Below are positions 44,794 through 54,917 of a stretch of DNA of 64,000 nt, in pieces. Each line of letters starts with the position of its first letter. Positions within the stretch are counted from its first letter, which is position 1. The notes under the pieces are model-generated. The model was given only the letters and a program-made list of their open reading frames with translations. It was not told the origin of the DNA and made no database searches. The DNA lies in NCBI GenBank assembly GCA_024401395.1, contig JAKSLD010000019.1, forward strand, positions 16,137-80,136, given 5' to 3'. The position numbers were made by a program, and so were the translations under genes. This DNA comes from Bacteroidales bacterium. Lineage in GTDB: Bacteria; Bacteroidota; Bacteroidia; Bacteroidales; Marinilabiliaceae.

Positions 44794-46329
44794 ATGACAG
44801 ACCAATTTTCAAATAGTAAAAGAATAGCAAAGAATACTCTTCTGTTGTATGTTAGAATGTTCTTGATGATGGGGATTACTCTGTATACCAGCAGAGTAAT
44901 ACTTGAGACTTTGGGAGTAGAGGATTATGGAATTTACAATGTTATTGGAAGCTTGGTTAGTATGTTTGGCATTCTTAATGCTTCAATGACTGCTGCGTCA
45001 CAACGGTATATTACTATTTCATTAGGCAAGAATAATAGCTTAGAACTGCAAAAGATATTTAGTATATCACTTTTAATTCATATCGTTATTGGTATTGTTA
45101 GTGTTGCCCTTGTGGAGACTGTTGGAATTTGGTTTTTGTATAATAGAATGACTATTCCGATAGAAAGGATAGATGCGGTTTTTTGGGTTCTTCAGTGTTC
45201 TGCTTTCTCTTTATTTGTTTCTATAATTAGTGTGCCATATAATGCTCTTATCATTGCACATGAAAAGATGTCGGCCTTTGCGTATATTTCTATTTTAGAG
45301 GCAGTACTGAAACTTTGTGTCATTTATATACTTCTAATAATCCCTTATGATAAATTGATAGTGTACTCATTCTTGCTTCTGTTAGTGCAGATTTCTATCA
45401 GGTCTTGCTATAGCCTCTATTGCTCTAGACATTTTGCGGAATCAAAGTATAAGCTATCACGTGATTTTGTATTGATGAGAGAAATGTTACATTTCGCAGG
45501 ATGGAATATGTTTGGAGGACTATCTGGTATTGCGTTCGGACAGGGATTAAGTATGCTTTTAAACGTTTTTTTTGGTCCTGTTGTTAATGCTGCACGTGGT
45601 ATAGCACAACAGGTACAATCTGCAATTCAAGTCTTTATTACAAATTTTCAAACTGCAATTAATCCTCAGATTATAAAGTGTTATGCTAATAACGATAATT
45701 CGCAGATGCATTTGTTAATGGAGCGTAGTTCAAGGTTTTCATTTTATTTGATGTGGCTATTAAGCCTGCCCATAATTCTTGAAACTCCATTTGTATTAAA
45801 TATTTGGCTAACTGTAGTGCCAAATGATACTTCTGTATTTATTCGAATTGCTTTAGCAACCACACTAATTTACACAATTATTAATCCTATACTAACGGCA
45901 AATAATGCGACAGGAAAGGTTCGTTCATATTATTTAATATGTGGATTTTTAATGATTTCAATTCTGCCAATTTCGTATATAGTACTTAGCTTTGGTGCTC
46001 CAGCATATTCGGTATTTATAGTTCATTTTTGTGTTGAAGCATTTACTCAGATTGTTAGATTGTTGATGGTTAGAAAACGATTGCATCTTTCGATAAAACG
46101 TTATTTTAAGAATGTTTACCTTCCCATTTTTTTAGTAGCCACTCTCTCTTTTATTATTCCTTATTTAACAAGTGTAAATATGTCTGAGAGTATTTCTCGT
46201 TTTTTTATAGTTTGTACTACAAGTGTAATATCAGTGTGTGTTGTATCATTTGTTTTTGGTTTTTCCTCTCAGGAACGTGATTATATTATTTTAATGGTAA
46301 GAAAACAAATTAATAGGTTTCAAAAGTGA
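44794..46329 (+). CDS. wzx: Wzx-type polysaccharide flippase
   Basis: The 511-residue protein has about 12-14 membrane segments and is of the MATE/PST flippase superfamily. It opens SKRIAKNTLLLYVRMFLMMG and has LGVEDYGIYNVIGSLVSMFG, typical of O-antigen flippases. It moves lipid-linked repeat units across the inner membrane. The preceding 226 bases are A/T-rich with no gene, and a base-composition drop begins here. The stop overlaps the next start by 4 bases (GTGA). Confidence 0.9.
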   Translation: MTDQFSNSKRIAKNTLLLYVRMFLMMGITLYTSRVILETLGVEDYGIYNVIGSLVSMFGILNASMTAASQRYITISLGKNNSLELQKIFSISLLIHIVIGIVSVALVETVGIWFLYNRMTIPIERIDAVFWVLQCSAFSLFVSIISVPYNALIIAHEKMSAFAYISILEAVLKLCVIYILLIIPYDKLIVYSFLLLLVQISIRSCYSLYCSRHFAESKYKLSRDFVLMREMLHFAGWNMFGGLSGIAFGQGLSMLLNVFFGPVVNAARGIAQQVQSAIQVFITNFQTAINPQIIKCYANNDNSQMHLLMERSSRFSFYLMWLLSLPIILETPFVLNIWLTVVPNDTSVFIRIALATTLIYTIINPILTANNATGKVRSYYLICGFLMISILPISYIVLSFGAPAYSVFIVHFCVEAFTQIVRLLMVRKRLHLSIKRYFKNVYLPIFLVATLSFIIPYLTSVNMSESISRFFIVCTTSVISVCVVSFVFGFSSQERDYIILMVRKQINRFQK

Positions 46330-47447
46330 TAGAAATTGTTGATAAGCATATGTGCTGTGGATGTTCTGCTTGTGTACAGATATGTCCAAAACAATGTATA
46401 AGATTTGACGAGGATAAACAAGGTTTTAGATATCCGTTAGTTGACAAAGATGAATGTATTAACTGCGGTCTTTGTGAACAAGTTTGTCCAGTATTGAATC
46501 GTTCAGAACACGCTGATTCTATTGATGTTTATGCTGCCATTAATCCCAATGAGAAGATTCGAATGGAATCATCTTCAGGCGGAATATTTACAATGCTTGC
46601 AGAAGAGACTATTAAAAATGGAGGTATTGTTTTTGGGGCGTCTTTTAATGATAAGTGGGAAGTTTACCATAGGAGTGTTGAAACGCAAGAAGAAATTCGA
46701 AATTTGCGAGGTTCTAAATATCTTCAAAGTCTTATATGTGATACATATAAAGAGGTTAAATCTAATCTAGATAAAGGACGTTCTGTTTTGTTTTCGGGAA
46801 CTCCATGCCAAGTGTCGGGGTTGAACTGTTTCTTAAGAAAGGAATATGATAATCTATTAACTATAGAAGTGGCGTGTCATGGTGTGCCCAGTCCTTTAGT
46901 ATGGAGAGATTACATTAAACGTAAATCTGGTGGTAAAGTAATAAATGATGTATCATTTAGAGATAAGAGAACAGGCTATAAAACATATTCAACACGTTAT
47001 GTATTTAAAGATAAAAAGTGCTTGAAATATTACAAAAGAGATGAATATATGTTAGGCTTTATTCATAATTTAACTCTTCGACCCTCATGTTTTAAATGCC
47101 CGTCTAAGTTGCACAACAGTTGTAGTGATATTTTGATAGCGGATTTTTGGGGCGATAAAAGCACAATTGATAATACAAACGGTATCAGTTTAGTTGTTGT
47201 CAATAGTAGTAAAGGCATGTCGTATATGCAACGAATTCACGCCATAATGGATAGCTCTAATATAGATATTGCTCTGAAATCCAATCCATATATTGTAGTA
47301 AGTCCTAAAGAACCAGATGATTATTCTGCTTTTTGGAATGAATATTGTAGTAAAGGTGTTATAGCTCTTGAGACTTATACTAAAAAATATAGGCCATCTT
47401 TCGTTTTTTTTGTCAAAATGTATATATCAAGATTGATAAATAGATGA
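46326..47447 (+). CDS. FrhB-like iron-sulfur protein of polysaccharide loci
   Basis: The 373-residue protein starts with GTG overlapping wzx. Two ferredoxin-type 4Fe-4S clusters occur at C10/C13/C16/C20 and C44/C47/C50/C54. A coenzyme F420 hydrogenase beta-subunit-like domain follows (SSSGGIFTMLAEE, FSGTPCQVSGL, ACHGVPSPLVW). Such proteins are frequent in polysaccharide clusters, often beside pyruvyl transferases, but no F420 system exists here and their role is unclear. They may reduce a sugar or deliver electrons to a modification step. The stop overlaps the next start (ATGA). Confidence 0.85.
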   Translation: MIEIVDKHMCCGCSACVQICPKQCIRFDEDKQGFRYPLVDKDECINCGLCEQVCPVLNRSEHADSIDVYAAINPNEKIRMESSSGGIFTMLAEETIKNGGIVFGASFNDKWEVYHRSVETQEEIRNLRGSKYLQSLICDTYKEVKSNLDKGRSVLFSGTPCQVSGLNCFLRKEYDNLLTIEVACHGVPSPLVWRDYIKRKSGGKVINDVSFRDKRTGYKTYSTRYVFKDKKCLKYYKRDEYMLGFIHNLTLRPSCFKCPSKLHNSCSDILIADFWGDKSTIDNTNGISLVVVNSSKGMSYMQRIHAIMDSSNIDIALKSNPYIVVSPKEPDDYSAFWNEYCSKGVIALETYTKKYRPSFVFFVKMYISRLINR

Positions 47448-48562
47448 AAATAGGAATATTGACACATCCATTGGAAGCTAACTATGGAGGTTTGTTGCAG
47501 GCTTATGCTTTACAAGAAATAATCAAGCGAATGGGATGTGAAGTTGAGCATATTGATTTACACATTTATCCTAAAGATAGAGGCTTCTTTAAATTGCTTT
47601 TAGGATTTATAAAGCGTAATATAGAGCACTATATTATGCGCAGAAATGTTACAACCAAGTTTAGACCTTATATAACAAAAAAAGACTATGACAAGATAGC
47701 AAAAAAAATAAGACCATTTATTACAAAGAATATTAAATGTTCTGATAGATTTGAAGGGATTGAGTCGCTATATAGTATTAGAGAAACAGATTATGATTGC
47801 ATTATTGTCGGTAGTGATCAAGTATGGATACCTGATTTTTGTCCAGAGTATTTTTTGAATTTTACAAAAGGATGGAAAATAAAACGTTTGTCATATGCTG
47901 CTTCTTTTGGACATTCTAAATGGCGCTTTTCAGAACAATTAACGGCACAGTGTAAGGAGTATGTGAATTTGTTTGATGCGATATCTGTCAGAGAATCTTC
48001 TGGTGTTGACCTATGCGCAAATTTTTTGGGAGTTAATTCAACTCAAGTATTGGACCCTACATTACTTTTGACGGCCAGTGATTACAACAAATTTATACAA
48101 AACAAAGATAGGGATGGTAAGATTTTATTTACCTACATTCTTGATTATACCAAAGAGAAGCAAAGCATGGTTGACTATGTGTCAAATTATTTGAAGTTAA
48201 GTGAATTTAGTTTATTGACACAAGATGGTCTTCTTACGCATAATTCAGAAATGCCTTCAGTCGAAACTTGGCTTTCAAAAATAAAGGAAGCAGATTTCGT
48301 TATAACTGACTCATTTCACGGAATGGTATTTAGTATAATTTTTGGCAAACAATTTATTGTGATAGGAAATAAGCAACGAGGGTTGGCTCGTTTTGAATCC
48401 CTTTTGTCAATGCTAGGGTGCAGTAACCGTCTTGCAACAAGTCTTAGTGATGTTAAGAATATTATTGTGAATGATGTTGACTTTAATGCTGTAACTGCGA
48501 GAGTTGAGAAACTTAGAGTTGAATCATTATATTTTTTGAAATATTATTTGAGCTTGAATTAG
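47444..48562 (+). CDS. Polysaccharide pyruvyl transferase family protein
   Basis: This 372-residue enzyme of the CsaB/WcaK family adds ketal-linked pyruvate to sugars using PEP. It opens MKIGILTHPLEANYGGLLQA, with the family's N-terminal G-rich loop. VGSDQVWIP and the later ADFVITDSFHGMVFSIIF contain the conserved DSFHG catalytic region. It is translationally coupled to the FrhB-like gene, so the two probably act on the same substrate. Confidence 0.88.
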   Translation: MKIGILTHPLEANYGGLLQAYALQEIIKRMGCEVEHIDLHIYPKDRGFFKLLLGFIKRNIEHYIMRRNVTTKFRPYITKKDYDKIAKKIRPFITKNIKCSDRFEGIESLYSIRETDYDCIIVGSDQVWIPDFCPEYFLNFTKGWKIKRLSYAASFGHSKWRFSEQLTAQCKEYVNLFDAISVRESSGVDLCANFLGVNSTQVLDPTLLLTASDYNKFIQNKDRDGKILFTYILDYTKEKQSMVDYVSNYLKLSEFSLLTQDGLLTHNSEMPSVETWLSKIKEADFVITDSFHGMVFSIIFGKQFIVIGNKQRGLARFESLLSMLGCSNRLATSLSDVKNIIVNDVDFNAVTARVEKLRVESLYFLKYYLSLN

Positions 48563-48572
48563 AATAATTGTT

Positions 48573-49190
48573 ATGATTGGATATTGTGTTAATTTCGTAA
48601 AAGGTATATATAGGATGTTACGTTTTTTTGCTTCATTCTATAAGACTAATCATTATCCTAATGTACATAAAACGGCCCAAGTTCCGCGGTCTACACATGT
48701 CTATAATTCAAATAACCTTATACTTGAAGAAAAAGTGTCTATTGGTCCAGATTCACAAATAATGAATCCAAGATGTAAATTTATAATGAGGAGATGGTCT
48801 TTTACAGCTAGAGAATTGCTTGTAATAGATGGTAATCATATGTCTATAGTAGGGACACCTCTCATTGATGTTCGAGATGAAGATAAAGATAGATTAGATG
48901 TGAATCATGATTTCAATAAAGATATCATAGTGGAGGAAGATGTATGGATAGGAGCTAGGGTCACATTGTGTGCAGGAGCCCATATTAATAGAGGATCGAT
49001 AGTTGCTGCCGGAGCTGTTGTCACAAAGGAGTTCCCTCCATATTGCATATGTGGTGGCATTCCTGCTAAGTTTATTAAATTTAAATGGTCAATAGACGAT
49101 ATTATTATGCATGAATCCAAACTCTATAGTAAAGATGAAAGATATTCTCGCCAGCAGTTGGAAGTATTCTTTTCTGAATATAACAAATAA
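48573..49190 (+). CDS. Hexapeptide-repeat acyltransferase
   Basis: The 205-residue acetyltransferase has a left-handed beta-helix (LEEKVSIGPDSQIMN, then DVWIGARVTLCAGAHINRGS and IVAAGAVVTKEF), ending with the GGIPAKFIKF signature of the LacA/NodL/WbbJ group. It probably O- or N-acetylates a sugar of the repeat unit. The gene starts 10 bases after the pyruvyl transferase. Confidence 0.88.
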   Translation: MIGYCVNFVKGIYRMLRFFASFYKTNHYPNVHKTAQVPRSTHVYNSNNLILEEKVSIGPDSQIMNPRCKFIMRRWSFTARELLVIDGNHMSIVGTPLIDVRDEDKDRLDVNHDFNKDIIVEEDVWIGARVTLCAGAHINRGSIVAAGAVVTKEFPPYCICGGIPAKFIKFKWSIDDIIMHESKLYSKDERYSRQQLEVFFSEYNK

Positions 49191-49228
49191 TGTAAATCAA
49201 TTGAATAATATAGCCTAATATTGTATAA

Positions 49229-50365
49229 ATGAAGACGGTATTAATTGTAACTAGTTGTTTCGAAATAGGAGGATCTCGTACAAGTTTACAATCATTGCTA
49301 TCAGTTCTTGATACTTCAAAGATAAAAGTGGATATCTTTGCTAGAGAATGCAAAGGAGCCTTGAAATATAAGATGCCCAATTGTACAGTATTACCTGAGT
49401 GTATTTGGCTTAGTCATCATATATATGATGGTAATGTTTTACAAAAATTTATTTGTAGATGTCTTTACTGTATTAGAATAATATTTCAAATACTTGGTAT
49501 AGACCTGTTTCGTCTATATGGTTATATGGGAGGAAGACGTATTGGAAGTGGTAATTATGATGCCGTAATTGGCTTTGATGAAACGATGCCTAGGTATATT
49601 TCGTATCTTCCCGCTAAAAAACGTATTTCATGGATACATTGTGACTATAGACGTCATACACATAGTGTTAACGAACAAAAGTTTTACGAAAGAATAGATA
49701 ATATAGTTTGTGTATCAAATTTTGCAAAGGAATCATTTATAGATGTGTTACCTAAATTTGCTTCTAAGGTTGTCGTTATTGAAAATGTTATTAATATTGA
49801 TGATATTATTATAAAATCAAGAGAGAGGCTTGTTGGAATTGAGCGTTTCTTTTCTAAAAAAGATGATATTTTTTCAATAATTTCGATAGGAAGATTAGAT
49901 CCGGTTAAGCAATTTGAGAAGATTCCTTCTATTGCCGCAGAAGTAAAAAATCTACTAAACGGGTCCCACAAATTTCAATGGTTAATTCTCGGAGGGGGAA
50001 ACGATGTTGTAATGAATAATATACATAGTGAAATAAAAAAATACAATCTAGAAAATGAAGTAAAAACACTAGGTATGCAATCCAATCCTTTCCCATTTCT
50101 TGCACATTCACACCTCTATGTATGTACATCATTATCCGAAACATTCTCTTATACTATACATGAGGGTCTCGCGTTGCGAGTGCCATTTATATGCAATAAC
50201 TTTCCTGGCGCGTCTGAATCAGTGTCAGTAGGTAAAGAAGGCTTCGTCCTTCCTATAGAGGAAATGCCTAAGAGAATTGTAGAACTAATTATTCATCCTC
50301 TCCGAATAAAAGAGTGTTCTATATGTAACGATAAACTACTGCAAAATTTTTATGATTTAATATAA
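49229..50365 (+). CDS. Glycosyltransferase family 4-like
   Basis: This 378-residue GT-B glycosyltransferase has its N-terminal start in TSCFEIGGSRTSLQSL, typical of GT4 acceptor domains. The C-terminal nucleotide-sugar domain has ISIGRLDPVKQFEKI, LILGGG and TSLSETFSYTIHEGLAL, with the conserved E-x7-E-like segment. The sugar transferred is unknown. The codon use is A/T-rich like its neighbours. Confidence 0.85.
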   Translation: MKTVLIVTSCFEIGGSRTSLQSLLSVLDTSKIKVDIFARECKGALKYKMPNCTVLPECIWLSHHIYDGNVLQKFICRCLYCIRIIFQILGIDLFRLYGYMGGRRIGSGNYDAVIGFDETMPRYISYLPAKKRISWIHCDYRRHTHSVNEQKFYERIDNIVCVSNFAKESFIDVLPKFASKVVVIENVINIDDIIIKSRERLVGIERFFSKKDDIFSIISIGRLDPVKQFEKIPSIAAEVKNLLNGSHKFQWLILGGGNDVVMNNIHSEIKKYNLENEVKTLGMQSNPFPFLAHSHLYVCTSLSETFSYTIHEGLALRVPFICNNFPGASESVSVGKEGFVLPIEEMPKRIVELIIHPLRIKECSICNDKLLQNFYDLI

Positions 50366-50374
50366 CCATAGAAT

Positions 50375-51463
50375 ATGGATGTCTATTATTTCGTAATACT
50401 TGTTACGTTATTTCTGTGCTATAGTATAAGGATCCCAGATGGCGATAATAAAGCATATTTAAGAAAAGTAATATTTGTATTCACGCCTATTATGTTATTT
50501 GGGGCTTTACGTAAAGATTTTGGAATAGACTATAGAAATTACGAAGAATGGTTTTATGAATGGCAAGAATCTGGATTTGTGGTTGATGAAGACCTACATG
50601 CTGAAATAGGGTATCAATGGCTAAATAAGATAATGCCTACTTGGCGTTTGCTTTTGATATTTGTATCGACAAGTGTTGTTGGGGCGTATATTATGTCGTA
50701 TTATAAGTATGTGGAGCCTAGTTATCTAATTCTTGCGATGGTTTTCACTATGTTCTATCCAGATCAATCATTTTTCTTGTCGTTTGTTTCTATGAGAAAT
50801 GGACTTACCATTGCAGGAACTTTATTTTGTTTGCCTTTAATTATAGAACGAAGATACTGGATAGTATTGTTGATAACAATAGGCTTAATGCAATTTCATT
50901 CAAGTGTTTTACTTTTTTTGCCATTGGCTTTTGTGGTGGGACGTAATGTAGCCTTGACAAAGAGAGAAGTCTATATATGGTTAGGAGTGTTCTTGTTTTT
51001 GCTAGTTGTCCCAACTTCCAAATTGTTGTCATTTGTTGAACCTTTTATAATTGGAGATAGATTTGAAGGATATAAGGATAATTATCTCATTGATAATGAA
51101 CATGTGTCTACATTGAATTCCATAGCTAATCTTATTATATTCCTTTTTGTTATTTCATGGGCATATAGAAATAGAGAAACATTGACTAAGTCACAGAATA
51201 CAATCTGGAGGATTTCATTGCTGTATATTTTGTGTCCTTTTTTGGGCTCTATTGGTCGTACGAGGATGATATACTATTACATTCCTTTTTACATAATCAC
51301 AATAACATATCTCATGAATGATCAGTGGCGTGTCAATTGGCATAAAGTATTCTTTTTTATTCTAGTACTTGCCGTGATGTGTTACGCAACCTTTGTTGTT
51401 TGGATGAATAACCCATATTTCGTATATGAGCATTATCATTCCATCATAGGAGATTTGTTTTAG
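50375..51463 (+). CDS. EpsG/Wzy-like polysaccharide polymerase
   Basis: The 362-residue membrane protein has about ten segments and is of the EpsG family. GIDYRNYEEWFYEW in the first loop and FHSSVLLFLPLAFV in the middle are the usual markers, as is the SFVSMRNGLTIAGTLF segment. It is the best candidate for Wzy, the polymerase joining repeat units, and its pairing with wzx in the same run supports this. Confidence 0.85.
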   Translation: MDVYYFVILVTLFLCYSIRIPDGDNKAYLRKVIFVFTPIMLFGALRKDFGIDYRNYEEWFYEWQESGFVVDEDLHAEIGYQWLNKIMPTWRLLLIFVSTSVVGAYIMSYYKYVEPSYLILAMVFTMFYPDQSFFLSFVSMRNGLTIAGTLFCLPLIIERRYWIVLLITIGLMQFHSSVLLFLPLAFVVGRNVALTKREVYIWLGVFLFLLVVPTSKLLSFVEPFIIGDRFEGYKDNYLIDNEHVSTLNSIANLIIFLFVISWAYRNRETLTKSQNTIWRISLLYILCPFLGSIGRTRMIYYYIPFYIITITYLMNDQWRVNWHKVFFFILVLAVMCYATFVVWMNNPYFVYEHYHSIIGDLF

Positions 51464-51615
51464 GTGATTTATTTCCCCATCTATAATAATTTATTTCCTT
51501 GCTTGTAAGAGACTTTGACTACATTTGGCATGATTTATATCTCTATAATTCTAATGATAATTAAGTCGATATTATGTGTGTAAGGTTTGTTTTTAGGCTG
51601 TTTATATGGTAGAAT

Positions 51616-52596
51616 ATGCAGATTAATCTTTCTTTAATTAGTCATTATCGTTCACAACTATTAGGTATCGCTACAATTGGAATAATTGTTTGTCATTTAC
51701 CGCAGAATAATGTATTACTGCCCAGTTTCTTGAAATATATAATGTTTCAAGGGCAATTTGCAAATGCACTTTTTTTGCTTCTTTCGGGTCTTGGCCTTTA
51801 TTATAGCTTGTCCACATTTTATTCAAAAAAGAGCAGTATATGGAGTTGGTACAAGAAACGTTATGTACGCATATTTGTGCCATATCTAGTATTAAAATTA
51901 TGCCCTGACTTTATAATAGCTTTACAGAATCCTGACACCGATTGGTTGTATTATCTTGCTAATCTGAGTTTAATTACTTATTGGAAGAATCATGATTGTG
52001 CGTGGTTCTTGTCATTGCTAATACCGATGTATGCTTTAACACCCATCCTCTATAAATATTTATTATATAACAGTAAAGTATTGACAAATACACTCTGTTT
52101 AGTTCTTCCTCTCATATTGATTCCGATTATTAATTCGGATAATGTAATCATAAGTACAATTTTTCAGCATATTCCAGATGTAGTTACATTTATAGTAGGG
52201 ATATCTCTAGGGTATTATTCGCAGAAAAAGAAAAGCATAAATATAATCTGGTTCATTGTAGTTGCGCTGATACATTTTTTACTATTTTTTGTACAACACA
52301 GAAACTTTGCGTCATGGTATGTCGGGGTATGTGCCATTGTACTACCTTTACTCCTTATCGGTTTGACACATTTGAAAAAACCTCTTGGTTGGCTTGTATT
52401 GTTGGGTTCACTATCACTTGAGTCTTACCTGACTAATACCACACTCCCTCGTTATGTCAAAATGATTAATTGGTCTGTATTCTCGTTTGACGTTAACTAC
52501 GGAAATTATCTTGGATATTTTATAGTTATAGTTGGAGGATTATTGTGGGCATACCTAATACATAAATTAAGCGCTGTAGTTATAAAAAGATTATAG
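51616..52596 (+). CDS. Acyltransferase 3 family membrane protein
   Basis: The 326-residue protein has about ten membrane segments and the acyltransferase-3 (OafA-like) pattern at the start: HYRSQLLGIATIGIIVCHL, then LFLLLSGLGLYYSL. It probably acetylates a sugar of the polysaccharide. It starts 152 bases after wzy and ends 3 bases before the next glycosyltransferase. Confidence 0.82.
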   Translation: MQINLSLISHYRSQLLGIATIGIIVCHLPQNNVLLPSFLKYIMFQGQFANALFLLLSGLGLYYSLSTFYSKKSSIWSWYKKRYVRIFVPYLVLKLCPDFIIALQNPDTDWLYYLANLSLITYWKNHDCAWFLSLLIPMYALTPILYKYLLYNSKVLTNTLCLVLPLILIPIINSDNVIISTIFQHIPDVVTFIVGISLGYYSQKKKSINIIWFIVVALIHFLLFFVQHRNFASWYVGVCAIVLPLLLIGLTHLKKPLGWLVLLGSLSLESYLTNTTLPRYVKMINWSVFSFDVNYGNYLGYFIVIVGGLLWAYLIHKLSAVVIKRL

Positions 52597-52599
52597 ATA

Positions 52600-53739
52600 A
52601 TGGGTAATATATACATCCTTCTCCGTGGCTATTTCCCGGGGCTCGCTCCGAATAATCATTATATGGCATGGTTAAAAAGTTTCGATGAACTTGGTGTAAA
52701 GGCTACGGTTGTCAACATTCGACCAAATGACAACTTTGATTGTATGCCTGCTGTGTACAAGAACCTTAAGATTGATAATCTTTGGGATAATCTTTTTTGT
52801 AGGGTCAGACATAGACAATTACGTTATCTCATTCATCTATTTAATGTTTGGCGTTTTTCTCGTAGGGTAAAAGCTGGTGATATAGTTTGGATATATGATC
52901 TTCCTGAGGCAGTTTCATTATTAGTAGGAAAACGAGGAGTGCATATATATAATGAAGTTACAGAACATCCTGAGGTTTCAGCAAACACAAAAAGAGAAAA
53001 GAAATCAGCCCAAAAACGTATTGAGGCTGCAAAGAAGTTAGATGGTTTATTCGTAATTTCTTCACCGTTGAAGAAAGCATACGTGGATAGAGGCGTGCCT
53101 GCGGATAAGATTAGAATCATAAATATGACTGTTGATCCAACACGTTTTGAAGGGGTGATGAAGCAAGGTGAAGAAAAATCGATAGTATTCTGTGGTCATG
53201 GGGCTAATAATAAAGACGGTGTTGATCAACTGATAAAGGCATTTGCAATAGTGTTAAATACTCATCCAGATTATAAACTAAAGATTGTAGGGCCAGCACC
53301 AAGGAGAGGAGACACTTCTGGAAATGTGGAGTTAGTTGAGAAACTTGGAATTGCAGATAAAGTTGAGTTTATGGGACGAAAAGATCCTCAAGATGTGCCA
53401 CAAATTCTGAAAAATGCATCGATTCTTGCTCTTGACAGACCTGATAGTCTTCAAGCTCAAAATGGGTTCCCTACCAAATTAGGTGAGTACCTTTTGACAG
53501 AGAATCCTGTTTGTGTGACAAATGTTGGTGATATTCCTATGTTTTTGAAAGATGGAGAAAGTGCATTAATTGCGGAACATGACAACATTGGTGACTTTGC
53601 AGAAAAACTTATTTGGGCGATAGAGCATCCTATTGAAGCATCTATAATAGGCAAATGTGGTACACTAGTAGCCCTTGAAAAATTCAACCCTATGACAGAA
53701 GCAAAGAAAATGCTTTCTTATATGAATGTGATAAATTAG
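52600..53739 (+). CDS. Glycosyltransferase family 4
   Basis: The 379-residue GT-B enzyme begins MGNIYILLRGYFPGLAPNNH and has KIRIINMTVDPTRFEG, then IVFCGHGANNKDGVDQLIKA and VEFMGRKDPQDVPQILKNA in the C-terminal domain. The P-T-K-L-G-E-Y segment (FPTKLGEYLLTENPV) is the conserved donor-binding region. It forms a pair with the next GT4 gene, 5 bases away. Confidence 0.87.
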   Translation: MGNIYILLRGYFPGLAPNNHYMAWLKSFDELGVKATVVNIRPNDNFDCMPAVYKNLKIDNLWDNLFCRVRHRQLRYLIHLFNVWRFSRRVKAGDIVWIYDLPEAVSLLVGKRGVHIYNEVTEHPEVSANTKREKKSAQKRIEAAKKLDGLFVISSPLKKAYVDRGVPADKIRIINMTVDPTRFEGVMKQGEEKSIVFCGHGANNKDGVDQLIKAFAIVLNTHPDYKLKIVGPAPRRGDTSGNVELVEKLGIADKVEFMGRKDPQDVPQILKNASILALDRPDSLQAQNGFPTKLGEYLLTENPVCVTNVGDIPMFLKDGESALIAEHDNIGDFAEKLIWAIEHPIEASIIGKCGTLVALEKFNPMTEAKKMLSYMNVIN

Positions 53740-53744
53740 GAAGT

Positions 53745-54917
53745 ATGGTTTTGTATAAAGTGGCATTATTGACGACTGTAAATTCTCGTAGCGCTGGAGG
53801 CCTTTATACTTCGGTGAGATATCTCGGACTTAATATTTTTAGAAGAAGAGATACTATCATTCGTCTTTTTTCAAGTAATGATCAATTCTCTGCTGAAGAC
53901 AGATATGTGTATGAAGATATGCCAATGATTGATTATCACGTATCGTCAATGCCTATTCTCAAGCAATTTGGATATTCCTATGATTTATATGCAAAATTGG
54001 AAGAATATCAGCCTGACGTAATTCATGTGCAAGGTATTTGGCAATATCATTCATACGCTGCTTATAGGTATAAGAAAAAACATCCGAACACCAAAGTTAT
54101 ACTCACTCCAAGAGGAATGGTAGATTCATGGGCTTTAAAAAACTCTGCTTGGAAAAAGAAACTTATTGGATATCTATTTGAATATAAAAATCTACATGCT
54201 GCAGATTGTTTGCACGCCCTTTGTAGATCAGAGTATGATAGCATGCGTCAATTTGGATTAAAGAATCCAATAGCCATTATGCCTAATGGCTATAATCTTC
54301 CATCAAGTGTGATATTTAATCGCAACCACGAAAAGAAGGTGATGCTATTCGTTGGGCGTATTCATCCAAAGAAAGGAATTCGTGAATTAATATCTGCTAT
54401 CAAATTGGTGAAAGAAGAAGCGCCAGAGTTACTCTATAAATGGGAATTTAGGATTGCAGGGTGGGATCAAAATGGTCATATTCAGGAGTTGATGACCCAG
54501 ACAACTGCACTTGGACTTGATGAGCATGTTAAGTTCATTGGTTCTGTATATGGAGAAAAGAAAGATATGGAGATGCGATCTGCAAATGCCTTTGTGTTAA
54601 CATCCTATAGTGAAGGTCTTCCAATGTCTGTTCTTGAAGCATGGGCCTACAAGTTGCCCGTACTTATGACAGACTACTGCAATATACCTGAGGGGTTTGA
54701 GTCAAATGCTGCCATTCGTGTTGAGACTAAGCCAGAGAGTATAAAAGAGGGACTCCTCGCAATGTTGGCCATGGAAGAAGAAAGACTCAACGAAATAGGT
54801 GAGAATGGATATAATCTCGTGAAGGAAAGATTTACTTGGGAGCAAATTGCCCAGCAGTCCATTGATGTATACAAGTGGTTGAAGGGACAAGGAGAAAAAC
54901 CTAAGTTTGTAAAATAG
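53745..54917 (+). CDS. Glycosyltransferase family 4
   Basis: The 390-residue GT-B enzyme has VNSRSAGGLYTSVRYLG at the N-terminus, ILTPRGMVDSWALKNS and IMPNGYNLP in the middle, and MLFVGRIHPKKGIRELISAI, then LTSYSEGLPMSVLEAWAYKL, with the E-x7-E motif. LTPRGM and the linker are typical of enzymes adding hexose or fucosamine to lipid-linked acceptors, though the donor is unknown. The gene is followed by 322 bases without a gene. Confidence 0.9.
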   Translation: MVLYKVALLTTVNSRSAGGLYTSVRYLGLNIFRRRDTIIRLFSSNDQFSAEDRYVYEDMPMIDYHVSSMPILKQFGYSYDLYAKLEEYQPDVIHVQGIWQYHSYAAYRYKKKHPNTKVILTPRGMVDSWALKNSAWKKKLIGYLFEYKNLHAADCLHALCRSEYDSMRQFGLKNPIAIMPNGYNLPSSVIFNRNHEKKVMLFVGRIHPKKGIRELISAIKLVKEEAPELLYKWEFRIAGWDQNGHIQELMTQTTALGLDEHVKFIGSVYGEKKDMEMRSANAFVLTSYSEGLPMSVLEAWAYKLPVLMTDYCNIPEGFESNAAIRVETKPESIKEGLLAMLAMEEERLNEIGENGYNLVKERFTWEQIAQQSIDVYKWLKGQGEKPKFVK

